Origin: Dysgonomonas sp. 25 | GTDB taxonomy: Bacteria > Bacteroidota > Bacteroidia > Bacteroidales > Dysgonomonadaceae | Assembly: GCF_010501075.1 (NCBI RefSeq) | Contig: NZ_QVMN01000012.1 | Coordinates: 1-64,000 of the forward strand | Length of the DNA stretch: 64,000 nt | Direction: 5' to 3' | Shown: positions 29,829 through 37,736 of the stretch, piece after piece | How positions within the stretch are numbered: the first letter of the stretch is position 1 | How the letters are laid out: the number at the start of each line of letters is the position of its first letter | Notes under the pieces: generated by a model | The model's database searches: none | Seen by the model: the letters and a program-made list of their open reading frames with translations, nothing else | What the model was told of the DNA's origin: nothing | Position numbers and translations under genes: made by a program

Positions 29829-30287
29829 TCAGAACGGTAGATCGTCTTCTTCGTTCGTATTGCTGAATGGGGCTTGCGGTGGCTGTTGTGCCGTCTGCAC
29901 CGGTTGTGCGGGCGAAGAATACGATTGAGGCTGTTCGCCCATTTCGGATGTATTCCTGCGTCCCAGAAGTTCCATATTGTCGGCATATATCTCCACTACA
30001 TAGCGCTTCACACCATTTGCATCATCATAGGTACGCGAGCGGATACGTCCTTCGATATATATCTGGCTACCCTTGCGCACAAATTGCTCGGCTACTTTTG
30101 CCAGGCCTCGCCAGCAAACAATGTTATGCCATTCCGTACGATCGGGTATCTGCGTACCGTTGGTAGCGGTGTATCCACGTTCGGTAGTGGCTAAGGTGAA
30201 GTTGGCTACCACACTCCCGTTGTCGAAGTATTTTACATCGGGATCTTTCCCTACATTCCCTATTAGTATTACTTTGTTTATCGACAT
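29829..30287 (-). CDS. ssb: Single-stranded DNA-binding protein
   Basis: 152 aa from the ATG at 30287 (MSINKVILIGNVGKDPDV); an upstream in-frame ATG at 30317 adds ten unlikely residues. The OB fold (about 1-105) is followed by a Gln/Pro-rich tail and the acidic tip EEDDLPF, which recruits repair proteins. First gene of the operon ssb-gldD-glycosyltransferase-barrel-TonB_C. A TATATTTG box lies 95 bp upstream. Confidence 0.96.
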   Translation of the reverse strand: MSINKVILIGNVGKDPDVKYFDNGSVVANFTLATTERGYTATNGTQIPDRTEWHNIVCWRGLAKVAEQFVRKGSQIYIEGRIRSRTYDDANGVKRYVVEIYADNMELLGRRNTSEMGEQPQSYSSPAQPVQTAQQPPQAPFSNTNEEDDLPF

Positions 30288-30381
30288 ATCTGATTTATAA
30301 TTAGTTATTATCAACAAATGTAGCGAAAGCCGGACACTATCGAGCTTGTTTGTAACTGCCTCGGCGCATTGCTATATTGTA

Positions 30382-30389
30382 CAAATATA
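30382..30389 (-). promoter_or_regulatory. ssb operon promoter, -7 box
   Basis: TATATTTG on the minus strand, 95 bp upstream of the ssb ATG. Confidence 0.5.
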
Positions 30390-30449
30390 GGAATTTTTTC
30401 GAGAGTGCATCCTGTCTGTCTCTTTCTTTAATAGTCCCTATGGGATAAA

Positions 30450-30485
30450 ACAAAAGGAAGAATACCATGTACCCTTCCTTTTTGT
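30450..30485 (-). terminator. Terminator of the ECF sigma operon
   Basis: An 11-bp stem (ACAAAAGGAAG with CTTCCTTTTGT, one bulge) and a 13-nt loop, with a T-rich tail on the minus strand. It lies 22 bp after the last gene of the operon. Confidence 0.65.
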
Positions 30486-30506
30486 AATTCTTATATTCGG
30501 TTTATA

Positions 30507-31391
30507 TTAGCCTCCTGTTGAAGACGAGTTAACATAGGCTAAATAGAATCCGTCGGCATAATCCCAGCTACCAAGATATGTTTCTACCTTAGTTTCGGGT
30601 GAAGCCTTTGTATCTAAACGAGTATAGCGGAACTTGAATGTCACCGGAGTGATGCCATAGAAGTCACTTACTTCCTGGTATCTCGTTGATGCTCTAAAGA
30701 GATTTCTGAAATCGCTCAGGTTACCGACAAAATTTGCGCTTGTCGCTCCGCTCGATACCGAAAATCCTGTCGGATCATTCACAAAGTAAACATCGATAAT
30801 CGCTTGGTTCTTATCTGCTATCGGAGCAGGATAGTCGTTCCCGAGGTCATCTTTTTTTGTCTCGGTTTGTTTTGTTGGGTCATATACAAAGTAAACCTTA
30901 ACATTCTGAACCAGATCTTCCTGTTTGGCACTAAATGAGAAGAGACCTCTATCCTTGAAATATTCTTCGCGCGGCTGGAATCCAGTGCCTATTGCAAGCG
31001 AAAAGCTGGTCGGATAGAATTGGCCGTCTATTGTAGAAGTTCCAGGATTATAAGCAGGAAGGGCAGTTTCATCCACATAAACATAATTATTAATAAAACT
31101 GCTCGAGAATTTCGTTACTACCTGTACATATTCAGGCTTGTTTACCTGTCCACCTTGTATCCAGTTTTTTTGTTTATACGAAAGTATGGCACAATCCTCA
31201 CGCGTAAGTGTATTGGCTGCCTCTGTATTGTCAAGATCGATGTATATCATCTCTGCTGTTTGGGCAATCCATTGTTCGTTAATATAAGCAAAGCTTTTTT
31301 GAGGAGAGATACTACTATCACTGTCTCCTAAACATGAACTCATAGATAAAGCTGTTATAGCAACAGCACATATTAATGCAATACGTCTCAT
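30507..31391 (-). CDS. Lipoprotein of unknown function, third gene of the ECF operon
   Basis: 294 aa. The lipobox Cys is at residue 20 (SMSSC), followed by the acidic LGDSDSS that favours surface export in Bacteroidota. The body is beta-rich and Tyr/Phe-rich. I recognise no family with confidence. It lies 32 bp after the dual-membrane anti-sigma gene and before a strong terminator, so it is likely part of the same regulon and may be its output or a co-sensor (inference). Confidence 0.72.
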   Translation of the reverse strand: MRRIALICAVAITALSMSSCLGDSDSSISPQKSFAYINEQWIAQTAEMIYIDLDNTEAANTLTREDCAILSYKQKNWIQGGQVNKPEYVQVVTKFSSSFINNYVYVDETALPAYNPGTSTIDGQFYPTSFSLAIGTGFQPREEYFKDRGLFSFSAKQEDLVQNVKVYFVYDPTKQTETKKDDLGNDYPAPIADKNQAIIDVYFVNDPTGFSVSSGATSANFVGNLSDFRNLFRASTRYQEVSDFYGITPVTFKFRYTRLDTKASPETKVETYLGSWDYADGFYLAYVNSSSTGG

Positions 31392-31423
31392 TTTCTTGTC
31401 TACTATTTTAGGTTATTAATCAT

Positions 31424-32641
31424 TTAAAATTTCCACTTAAGTCCGAGATTCAAGTCTAATTGAAGATCTTTATCGGAATATATCGTGCGGTATTTATTCG
31501 ATGCATCGAAATAATAAACTCCGCCAAAAGTGCCATAAAGATACAATCTGTTGTATAACGGATAAGTAAGACCTACGTTAAAATGTGTTGAAAATTGCGG
31601 TTTGCTTTGATGAATATTTCTCTTAGTTGTATTTATATGTTCAAAGAAGTATTCTCCTGTCTGGTCAGCAAACACTCTATCCAAGTTACCATTGTACGAA
31701 CCGTGTATGTCTTTTTGTATCATTCCGCCGACAGCAACATAGCTTTCGAGGCGTTTATATCTTAAGAACGTATAATTCAGCGAAACAGGTATACCGAGGT
31801 AATGGAATTTTTGTTTTTCCCGCAATTTAAAGTTATTATCCGATTTTATAGACGAAGCCAAATAGGTATATACAAGCCCCGTTTCTATCGAAAGGTTGTT
31901 TGTAAGATCCTTGCTCACAGTCAATCCGAAAGATATCGGACGGTCATGCTCCATCTCGAAAATATTGTTTCCGTAGCATAATGCTTCGTCGAGTGGCTCC
32001 CCATCGGCAAAGGAAAGGATTCCTCCCTGCTGCGTATTCTTATCGGCATAAAGGTCGAGCGAAGATAAGAGTCCGATGGTCATGCCGCCTGATCTCTTAT
32101 CCAGAACAAGTTTAGGAGCTTCTTCTTTTATCTCTTCCACCACAAGGAGGTCGGTCGGTTCCGGCTGTTCTACTACAAGCGGAGTTTCTTCTACAGGAGC
32201 CTCCTGCACCTTCGGTTCTTCTTTCAGGTCCTCTTTCTTCTCTACCGGGGTTACAGGTTTCACTTCTTCCCTGTTTGCATATCTTGGAGCTGTTCTCTGA
32301 GGCGAAACAGGAAGTTCTTTTTCCGGCGCTACAGGTTCTACAGGTTGTTCGATATAGGCAGAGTCGATAGGATTTTCCACGATTTGCACAGGCGGTGTCA
32401 TAACAGGCGTGGCGTCTTCTTTGTTCCAGAAGATAATTATACCCACGGTGATAAGGGCAACTGCAGCAACCGCAGCAGCAACTTTCAGCCAAAGCATTTT
32501 CGATACTCTGCCCGGAGTAGCCGCTGGCTGCGACAAAGATTGATCTATTCCTGCCCAAAGCGACGCAGGAACCTCCGGTTCGAAGTTTTGCAACTTCGAA
32601 GAGAAGAGATCTTTTATTTTATCTTTGTTCTCCAGTGCCAT
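31424..32641 (-). CDS. Predicted dual-membrane-spanning anti-sigma factor with OM beta-barrel (Dma-like)
   Basis: 405 aa. A short cytosolic N-terminus (about 1-48, FSSKLQNFEPEVPASLWAGI) resembles the anti-sigma tail found next to ECF factors. One inner-membrane helix spans about 50-72 (VAAAVAAVALITVGIIIFW). A Pro/Glu/Val-rich periplasmic spacer (about 78-185) follows, then a C-terminal OM barrel (about 190-405; FGLTVSKDLTNNLSIETGLV, ending LDLNLGLKWKF). A single chain would thus cross both membranes, as described for Dma proteins of Bacteroides thetaiotaomicron. The ATG lies 1 bp from the sigma-gene stop, which supports coupled expression. The architecture is read from the sequence; the anti-sigma activity is inferred. 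Confidence 0.82.
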   Translation of the reverse strand: MALENKDKIKDLFSSKLQNFEPEVPASLWAGIDQSLSQPAATPGRVSKMLWLKVAAAVAAVALITVGIIIFWNKEDATPVMTPPVQIVENPIDSAYIEQPVEPVAPEKELPVSPQRTAPRYANREEVKPVTPVEKKEDLKEEPKVQEAPVEETPLVVEQPEPTDLLVVEEIKEEAPKLVLDKRSGGMTIGLLSSLDLYADKNTQQGGILSFADGEPLDEALCYGNNIFEMEHDRPISFGLTVSKDLTNNLSIETGLVYTYLASSIKSDNNFKLREKQKFHYLGIPVSLNYTFLRYKRLESYVAVGGMIQKDIHGSYNGNLDRVFADQTGEYFFEHINTTKRNIHQSKPQFSTHFNVGLTYPLYNRLYLYGTFGGVYYFDASNKYRTIYSDKDLQLDLNLGLKWKF

Positions 32642-32642
32642 G

Positions 32643-33188
32643 TTAACTATTTTCTTTTATATAGTTCTTCACCTTATCCTGTAATAGCTGCCGGGCTCTT
32701 ACGTATTGGGAGCGGGATGTGCTCTCATTTATGCCCAGCATTTCAGCAATTTCTTTGTGCGAATAATCTTCGACAGCGTACAAATTGAATACAGCAGCAT
32801 AGCCCTTTGGCAGCTCCTGAATCATTGCTAAAAGTTTAGTCTCCGGAATATTATGCATTTCCTCTTCTGTAGAGGAATCTATCGTGTCGGCATAGTTTTG
32901 TATATCATCCGTCGTCTGTATTAACTTTTTATCTTTTCTAATGTTTTCGAGCGCCTGATTTATAAAAATCCTTTTCATCCAACCTTCGAAAGAACCTTTG
33001 TCCTGAAATGATTGAATATTAGTAAACACTTTGATGAATCCATCCTGTAGCAAATCCTGTGCTGCGTCTGTGTCTGAGCAGTAGCGTAAGCATATCCCAT
33101 ACATCATACGAGAATACTTCTCGTACAGAGCTTTTTGGGCGCTACGCTCCTGGTTCTTACAGCCAGATATGATTTGCTGTTCATTCAT
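32643..33188 (-). CDS. ECF-family RNA polymerase sigma factor
   Basis: 181 aa. Region 2 is at about 20-90 (YSRMMYGICLRYCSDTDAAQDLLQDGFIKVF, then GSFEGWMKRIFINQALENIR). Region 4 is at about 120-172 (LPKGYAAVFNLY, DYSHKEIAEMLGINESTSRS, the helix-turn-helix). First gene of a three-gene operon with the dual-membrane protein and a lipoprotein. Such operons usually include autoregulation by the sigma factor. Confidence 0.94.
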   Translation of the reverse strand: MNEQQIISGCKNQERSAQKALYEKYSRMMYGICLRYCSDTDAAQDLLQDGFIKVFTNIQSFQDKGSFEGWMKRIFINQALENIRKDKKLIQTTDDIQNYADTIDSSTEEEMHNIPETKLLAMIQELPKGYAAVFNLYAVEDYSHKEIAEMLGINESTSRSQYVRARQLLQDKVKNYIKENS

Positions 33189-33267
33189 ACACTGTTTTCA
33201 CTTATAAAGATGCATAAATATCAAAAGTGCTGCATCTTAATTCAATTATTTTCGATTAATGCGGTAC

Positions 33268-33291
33268 AAAAAACCAAAAAAGAGGTTTTTT
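33268..33291 (-). terminator. Terminator of exbB-exbD
   Basis: An AAAAAACC / GGTTTTTT stem of 8 bp with an 8-nt loop, and a T-run on the minus strand, 33 bp after exbD. Confidence 0.55.
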
Positions 33292-33324
33292 CGGAGATAT
33301 ACAACATTTTTTTGATAGATTTTT

Positions 33325-33732
33325 TTATGGTTTTTGGGTAAACAAAATCATTTTCACTTTGACTTTGTTGCCTATGTCTATTATGTCTACTACGTCTTGC
33401 AAGCTAAGATTACGATCGGCTTGTAGCAATACGTTCATTTCTTCGTTTTCGCCTTTTTGGGCAAGCATGGCTGCCAATGTCGGCTCAATTTCTTCCTTCG
33501 CTATTTCTCTGTCGTCTATGTAATAGCGCAAATCAGGTGTAATCACCAGATTCACATTTTTCTTTGTAACAACCTGTTCCGAGGTCGAAGCATTCGGCAG
33601 CATCACTCTTATGGCAGCAGGCGTCACCATGGTAGAGATGATAAGAAAAAACAGCAACAGAAAGAACATAATATCGTTCAACGAAGCAGTATATACTTCG
33701 GCAGCCCGACTTTTTTTACGTTGTACTTTCAT
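33325..33732 (-). CDS. exbD: ExbD/TolR-family biopolymer transport protein
   Basis: 135 aa. A cytosolic tip, then one membrane helix (about 22-40) that contains the proton-path Asp in SLNDIMFFLLLFFLI, then the periplasmic domain (NVNLVITPDLRYYIDD, ILLQADRNLSL-like VLLQADRNLSLQDVVDII). Works with ExbB to use the proton motive force. It lies 23 bp after exbB. No tonB, tolA or second exbD follows, so the partner transducer is encoded elsewhere. Confidence 0.9.
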   Translation of the reverse strand: MKVQRKKSRAAEVYTASLNDIMFFLLLFFLIISTMVTPAAIRVMLPNASTSEQVVTKKNVNLVITPDLRYYIDDREIAKEEIEPTLAAMLAQKGENEEMNVLLQADRNLSLQDVVDIIDIGNKVKVKMILFTQKP

Positions 33733-33755
33733 AACAAATCGTTTTTAGGGAATGA

Positions 33756-34466
33756 TTATGCTTGTTGCTTTTTATAGATACGCACAGCTTTGATTACTTC
33801 GTTGGCATCCTTTTCTATCGTTACCACCGCTTTGTCTATGCGTCCGTTGAGTACGTAATATCCGGTGTATGCAATGATACCGACCAAGAGACCGGCTCCC
33901 GAACAAATCATCTTTTGATACAGCCCCGTAGAAATGGTATCGATAGCCAAGTCGTTTGTTTTGGCAATGTCGTAGAATATTTTGATTACCCCGAATATCG
34001 TCCCGAGGAATCCGAGCATCGGCGCGATAGAAGCGGTAATACCCAGCCAGTTCATCTGGTTTTCCATCATGCTGAGCTGTACGCGCGATTCTATTTCCAT
34101 CGCTTCTTCAATCTCATCCACACTCTGGTCTATCTCTTTCAATCCTGCCGCTATAACCTTAGCCTGTGCATATGGCTTTTCGAGGCAGAATTTGAGGGCT
34201 TTATCTATTTTTCCTTCGGCTACCAATTCTGTCACTCGCGACAACCATATCGAATCGCGCTTCGCCATCCGGTTCAGTTGCAACCATTTGTTGAGAATGA
34301 CATAGATAGCAAGCAACGAGAGCAGGAAGATTGGCAATAATATCCATCCGCCTTTCAATACAAGGCTGAAATAACTTTCGTCGGCCACAGGCATTGCGTC
34401 GGGTTGTTCGCCCACGGTGTCGAGAACTGTTGTTGTAGCGGTCTGAAGAATCGTAATCAAGTTCAT
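33756..34466 (-). CDS. exbB: ExbB/TolQ-family proton channel subunit
   Basis: 236 aa, three membrane helices. The conserved region is LGITASIAPMLGFLGTIFGVIKIFYDIA, followed by AIDTISTGLYQKMICSGAGLLVGIIAYTGYYVL. Forms the pentameric channel around the ExbD dimer in the inner membrane. First gene of the pair; no clear TAnnTTTG box was found in the 111-bp gap after nuoN. Confidence 0.92.
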   Translation of the reverse strand: MNLITILQTATTTVLDTVGEQPDAMPVADESYFSLVLKGGWILLPIFLLSLLAIYVILNKWLQLNRMAKRDSIWLSRVTELVAEGKIDKALKFCLEKPYAQAKVIAAGLKEIDQSVDEIEEAMEIESRVQLSMMENQMNWLGITASIAPMLGFLGTIFGVIKIFYDIAKTNDLAIDTISTGLYQKMICSGAGLLVGIIAYTGYYVLNGRIDKAVVTIEKDANEVIKAVRIYKKQQA

Positions 34467-34577
34467 AATCTATGAATGAATTTCGGGTTATTAATAAATA
34501 CACAAAATCCGACAATAATCTGTTTCTGGGAAAAGATACATTGCCGAACCCTGCTTATATGTTATATGTTGTCCTTT

Positions 34578-36011
34578 TTAGAATATTCCAAAGCTTATAT
34601 TATCAATATATTTGTAGAAACAACTTATTATTCCTATCAAAAGAATCCCTGCCATGGAAAGGATAAGCGAAGCTTTCATATAACCATCACTTTTCACCTT
34701 CTCGATAGGGTTGTTGTTTTTGTTTATAAACATCGCTTTCACCACCAACAGGTAATAGTAAAGCGAGATAATCGTATTCAGGAATGCAAGTACTACCAAT
34801 ACAATGCTTGCGGTGCTACCATCCTCCATTGCCGCCATGAATACGAACATTTTGCTGAAGAAGCCGGCTGTAAACGGTATACCTCCCAATGAGAACATGG
34901 CTATCGTCATAGCCCATGTCAGTTTCGGATTGGTTTTGTAAAGGCCATTATAATCCGACATATTCAGTTTGCCTGTTCTGTCTTCGATAACGGAAACTAT
35001 GCCGAAAGCTGCCAAATTGGAAAATATATATACAAATATATAGAAAATTGTTGCAGCCATCCCTAATTTCGTGCCGGAAAATAGTCCGAGCATAATAAAT
35101 CCCGCCTGCGAAACGGATGAATAGGCAAGGAATCGTTTCATATTATTCTGCCGGAGGGCGAACAGGTTACCGATAGTAATGGTCACCAATATCAATATCC
35201 ACAAGATAGCATGCCATGTGCCCGAAAGCGCAGGGAATACTTTGTAGAGAATCATCATCAGCGCAAATACGGCTGCACCTTTCGAGATGGTCGACAAATA
35301 AAGCGTCACATTCGTCGGTGCTCCCTGATAAGTATCGGGCGCCCACATATGGAACGGTACTAATGATATCTTAAAGAATAATCCTGTAGCCGTGAAAATC
35401 ATAGCCATTATCATCAACGGGCCGGCATAGAGGTTTGCTGCGATATCGGTGAAATACAGCGTCCCGGCGGAACCGTAGAGGAAAGATAATCCAAAAATCA
35501 TCACCGCCGAAGAAAATATGGCATTGAACATATATTTGGCTCCTGCCTCGGCCGATTCGCGTTTTGCCTTGTTGAAAGCAACCAGCGCGGCAATAGGAAG
35601 CGAAGCTGTTTCGAGCCCGATATAGAATAATAAGAAATGTCCTGCCGAAATCATCAGGTACATACCGAAGAGGGTAAGCACGGTGAGCATAAAGAACTCG
35701 CCACGTTTGACGATAGCATCCGGCTTCGACAGCCATTGGTTGGCTTGCAGGAAGATAAGGAATACACCTATATTCAAGATATTTTTGATTGTATAAAATG
35801 CCGGGCCTGTGACATACATGCCGTGGAAAGCTTCGGCATCGTCTCTGAAGAAGAAGCAGGCTACCGTATGTATGAGGAATACCACGCAGGCAAACGGGTA
35901 ATAACCTTTCTTGGCTTTGTCCGAAGCAAACAAATCATAAATGATGAGAAGGAGAAATACCACAATAAGTGATAACTCGTGCTTCATAAACAAATAATAA
36001 CTCAAATCCAT
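34578..36011 (-). CDS. nuoN: NADH-quinone oxidoreductase subunit N
   Basis: 477 aa antiporter-like proton-pumping subunit with about 14 helices. The conserved helix-break region is FHMWAPDTYQGAPTNVTLYLSTISKGAAVF, with further Lys residues on the channel path. Last gene of the nuo operon. A repeat-bearing gap of 132 bp separates it from nuoM. Confidence 0.95.
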   Translation of the reverse strand: MDLSYYLFMKHELSLIVVFLLLIIYDLFASDKAKKGYYPFACVVFLIHTVACFFFRDDAEAFHGMYVTGPAFYTIKNILNIGVFLIFLQANQWLSKPDAIVKRGEFFMLTVLTLFGMYLMISAGHFLLFYIGLETASLPIAALVAFNKAKRESAEAGAKYMFNAIFSSAVMIFGLSFLYGSAGTLYFTDIAANLYAGPLMIMAMIFTATGLFFKISLVPFHMWAPDTYQGAPTNVTLYLSTISKGAAVFALMMILYKVFPALSGTWHAILWILILVTITIGNLFALRQNNMKRFLAYSSVSQAGFIMLGLFSGTKLGMAATIFYIFVYIFSNLAAFGIVSVIEDRTGKLNMSDYNGLYKTNPKLTWAMTIAMFSLGGIPFTAGFFSKMFVFMAAMEDGSTASIVLVVLAFLNTIISLYYYLLVVKAMFINKNNNPIEKVKSDGYMKASLILSMAGILLIGIISCFYKYIDNISFGIF

Positions 36012-36031
36012 CTCTTATATCTTTTTAATTT

Positions 36032-36146
36032 CAGCCCCTCCAACCTCCCTGAGGGGGAGGCTCTTGGGTTATTTTACTGGTTATTCTTTATTTCTATTTT
36101 ATCTTTATCCATTTCTAAGGTCCCCCTTGGGGGATGTAGGGGGCTA
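36032..36146. repeat. Two GC-rich palindromes between nuoM and nuoN
   Basis: Elements at 36032-36066 (CCCTCCAACCTCCCTGAGGG core) and 36119-36146 (CCCCCTTGGGGGA core followed by GTAGGGGGC). The right one overlaps the nuoM stop codon, which is formed by the repeat's own TAG. Same family as the repeats around the FISUMP loci. Confidence 0.7.
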
Positions 36147-37631
36147 CGGCAGATAAGTCAGGCATTCACTTATCATATTCGAAATCCATCCCGGGAACAT
36201 ACCCATTCCGGCAACGCAGATAATCAGCCCCACAACGGCTATTTTTTCGTACCAAACGGCATCAGTCAGCTCCAGATGATGTTTATCCTGTACAGGGCCG
36301 TAAAGAATTTTACCCACCACTTTGAGGATATATACCGCCGTCACCACAATAGATGATATAGCCACTATCGTGAATACACGGTGGAACATATCGGTGTGCT
36401 CCCACGAACCGACGAAGATGGTCATTTCGGCAACGAAACCACTCAATCCCGGCAACCCGAGCGAAGCCATACCGGCAATCACATAGGCCACACAGAGGAA
36501 TGGCATCACCTTCATCAACCCGCCCATTTCGCGGATATCACGCGTATGCGTCCGCCCGTAAATCATCCCGATAAGGGCGAAGAACAAGGCTGTCATCAGA
36601 CCGTGCGACAACATCTGCATAACAGCACCTGTTGTTGCTGTCTGATTCAGCATCAATATAGCAAACAATACCAATCCACAGTGGCTCACCGAGGAATAGG
36701 CATTGATAAATTTCAAATCGGTTTGAGAAATAGCTCCCAATGCTCCGTAAAGTACGGAAATACCTGTCAGTATAAGGAAAATCCAACTTAACTCGTCGGC
36801 AGCTTCGGGCATCAAGCGGATAGCGATACGGAAACATCCATAACCTCCCAGTTTCATCAGTACACCGGCATGCAACATCGAAACGGCCGTAGGCGCGGCA
36901 GCGTGACCGTCAGGTGACCAGGTATGGAACGGGAACATTGCTCCAAGCACCCCGAATCCGACAAACGTAAGCGGGAATATCCACATCTGCGCCGAAGGTG
37001 TAATACCTCCGCCTTTCATTATTTCTACCAGGTTGAATGTATGCGCCATTGTTCCGTTTGCCATCTCAACCATCGGCGAGAAGTAGTGAATACCCAATAT
37101 CCCTACGAAGAGGAATGCCGAACCACCCATCAACATGAGGGTAAGCTTCATGGCCGAGTATTCTTTCCGTCCCGAACCCCAGATACCTATCAGCAAGTAC
37201 ATCGGTATCAAGGCTATTTCGTAGAAGAAGAACATCGTGAACAAGTCGAGGGAAATAAAGAACCCGTACACCCCTATCGAGAGGAGCGTCAACCAAAGGA
37301 AGAAGTCGCGGCTCATATTCCACGAAGCGAATGTACCTGTCAAAACAATAACTGCCGTCAGCAACAACATGAGGACAGAAATACCATCCACCCCTATTGT
37401 ATAGGCAATATTCAACGGCTCGTACCAAATAGTAGAATCGTAATACATCCATTCGCCCGTAGCAAGCGGAGTACCTAAATTCAAGTATTCGAACAATAAT
37501 ACAAGCGCAAGTGCCAATTGGGCAAATGCCCCTATCACTCCTACGGTGCGTATCTGTTTCGCGTTGCGGCAAGGAATAAAGGCCAACAACATCACGACCG
37601 GAATAAGAACAAATAATGAAAGAATATTCAT
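36144..37631 (-). CDS. nuoM: NADH-quinone oxidoreductase subunit M
   Basis: 495 aa proton-pumping subunit. The conserved Glu lies in FYEIALIPMYLLIGIWG, and the broken-helix segment is FHTWSPDGHAAAPTAVSML. The stop codon coincides with the edge of a palindromic repeat, so the last residues (ECLTYLP) may have been reset by its insertion. A 105-bp repeat-bearing gap lies before it. Confidence 0.95.
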   Translation of the reverse strand: MNILSLFVLIPVVMLLAFIPCRNAKQIRTVGVIGAFAQLALALVLLFEYLNLGTPLATGEWMYYDSTIWYEPLNIAYTIGVDGISVLMLLLTAVIVLTGTFASWNMSRDFFLWLTLLSIGVYGFFISLDLFTMFFFYEIALIPMYLLIGIWGSGRKEYSAMKLTLMLMGGSAFLFVGILGIHYFSPMVEMANGTMAHTFNLVEIMKGGGITPSAQMWIFPLTFVGFGVLGAMFPFHTWSPDGHAAAPTAVSMLHAGVLMKLGGYGCFRIAIRLMPEAADELSWIFLILTGISVLYGALGAISQTDLKFINAYSSVSHCGLVLFAILMLNQTATTGAVMQMLSHGLMTALFFALIGMIYGRTHTRDIREMGGLMKVMPFLCVAYVIAGMASLGLPGLSGFVAEMTIFVGSWEHTDMFHRVFTIVAISSIVVTAVYILKVVGKILYGPVQDKHHLELTDAVWYEKIAVVGLIICVAGMGMFPGWISNMISECLTYLP

Positions 37632-37636
37632 ATTTT

Positions 37637-37735
37637 ATTATTTAGCTTTTAGCCGTTAGCCGTTAGCTATTGGCTTTTTTACTTTTTGTTTTTCTATAAT
37701 TCTAACAGCTATCGGCTATTAGCTAATAGCTTATT
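37637..37735. repeat. AGCTATTGGCT-type repeats between nuoL and nuoM
   Basis: Direct and inverted units (TTAGCCGTTAGCCGTTAGCTATTG, then CTATCGGCTATTAGCTAATAGCTT) fill the intercistronic gap and could fold into a hairpin. The same units occur near 11630-11650, 51830-51860 and 63585-63611. Confidence 0.7.
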
Positions 37736-37736
37736 A

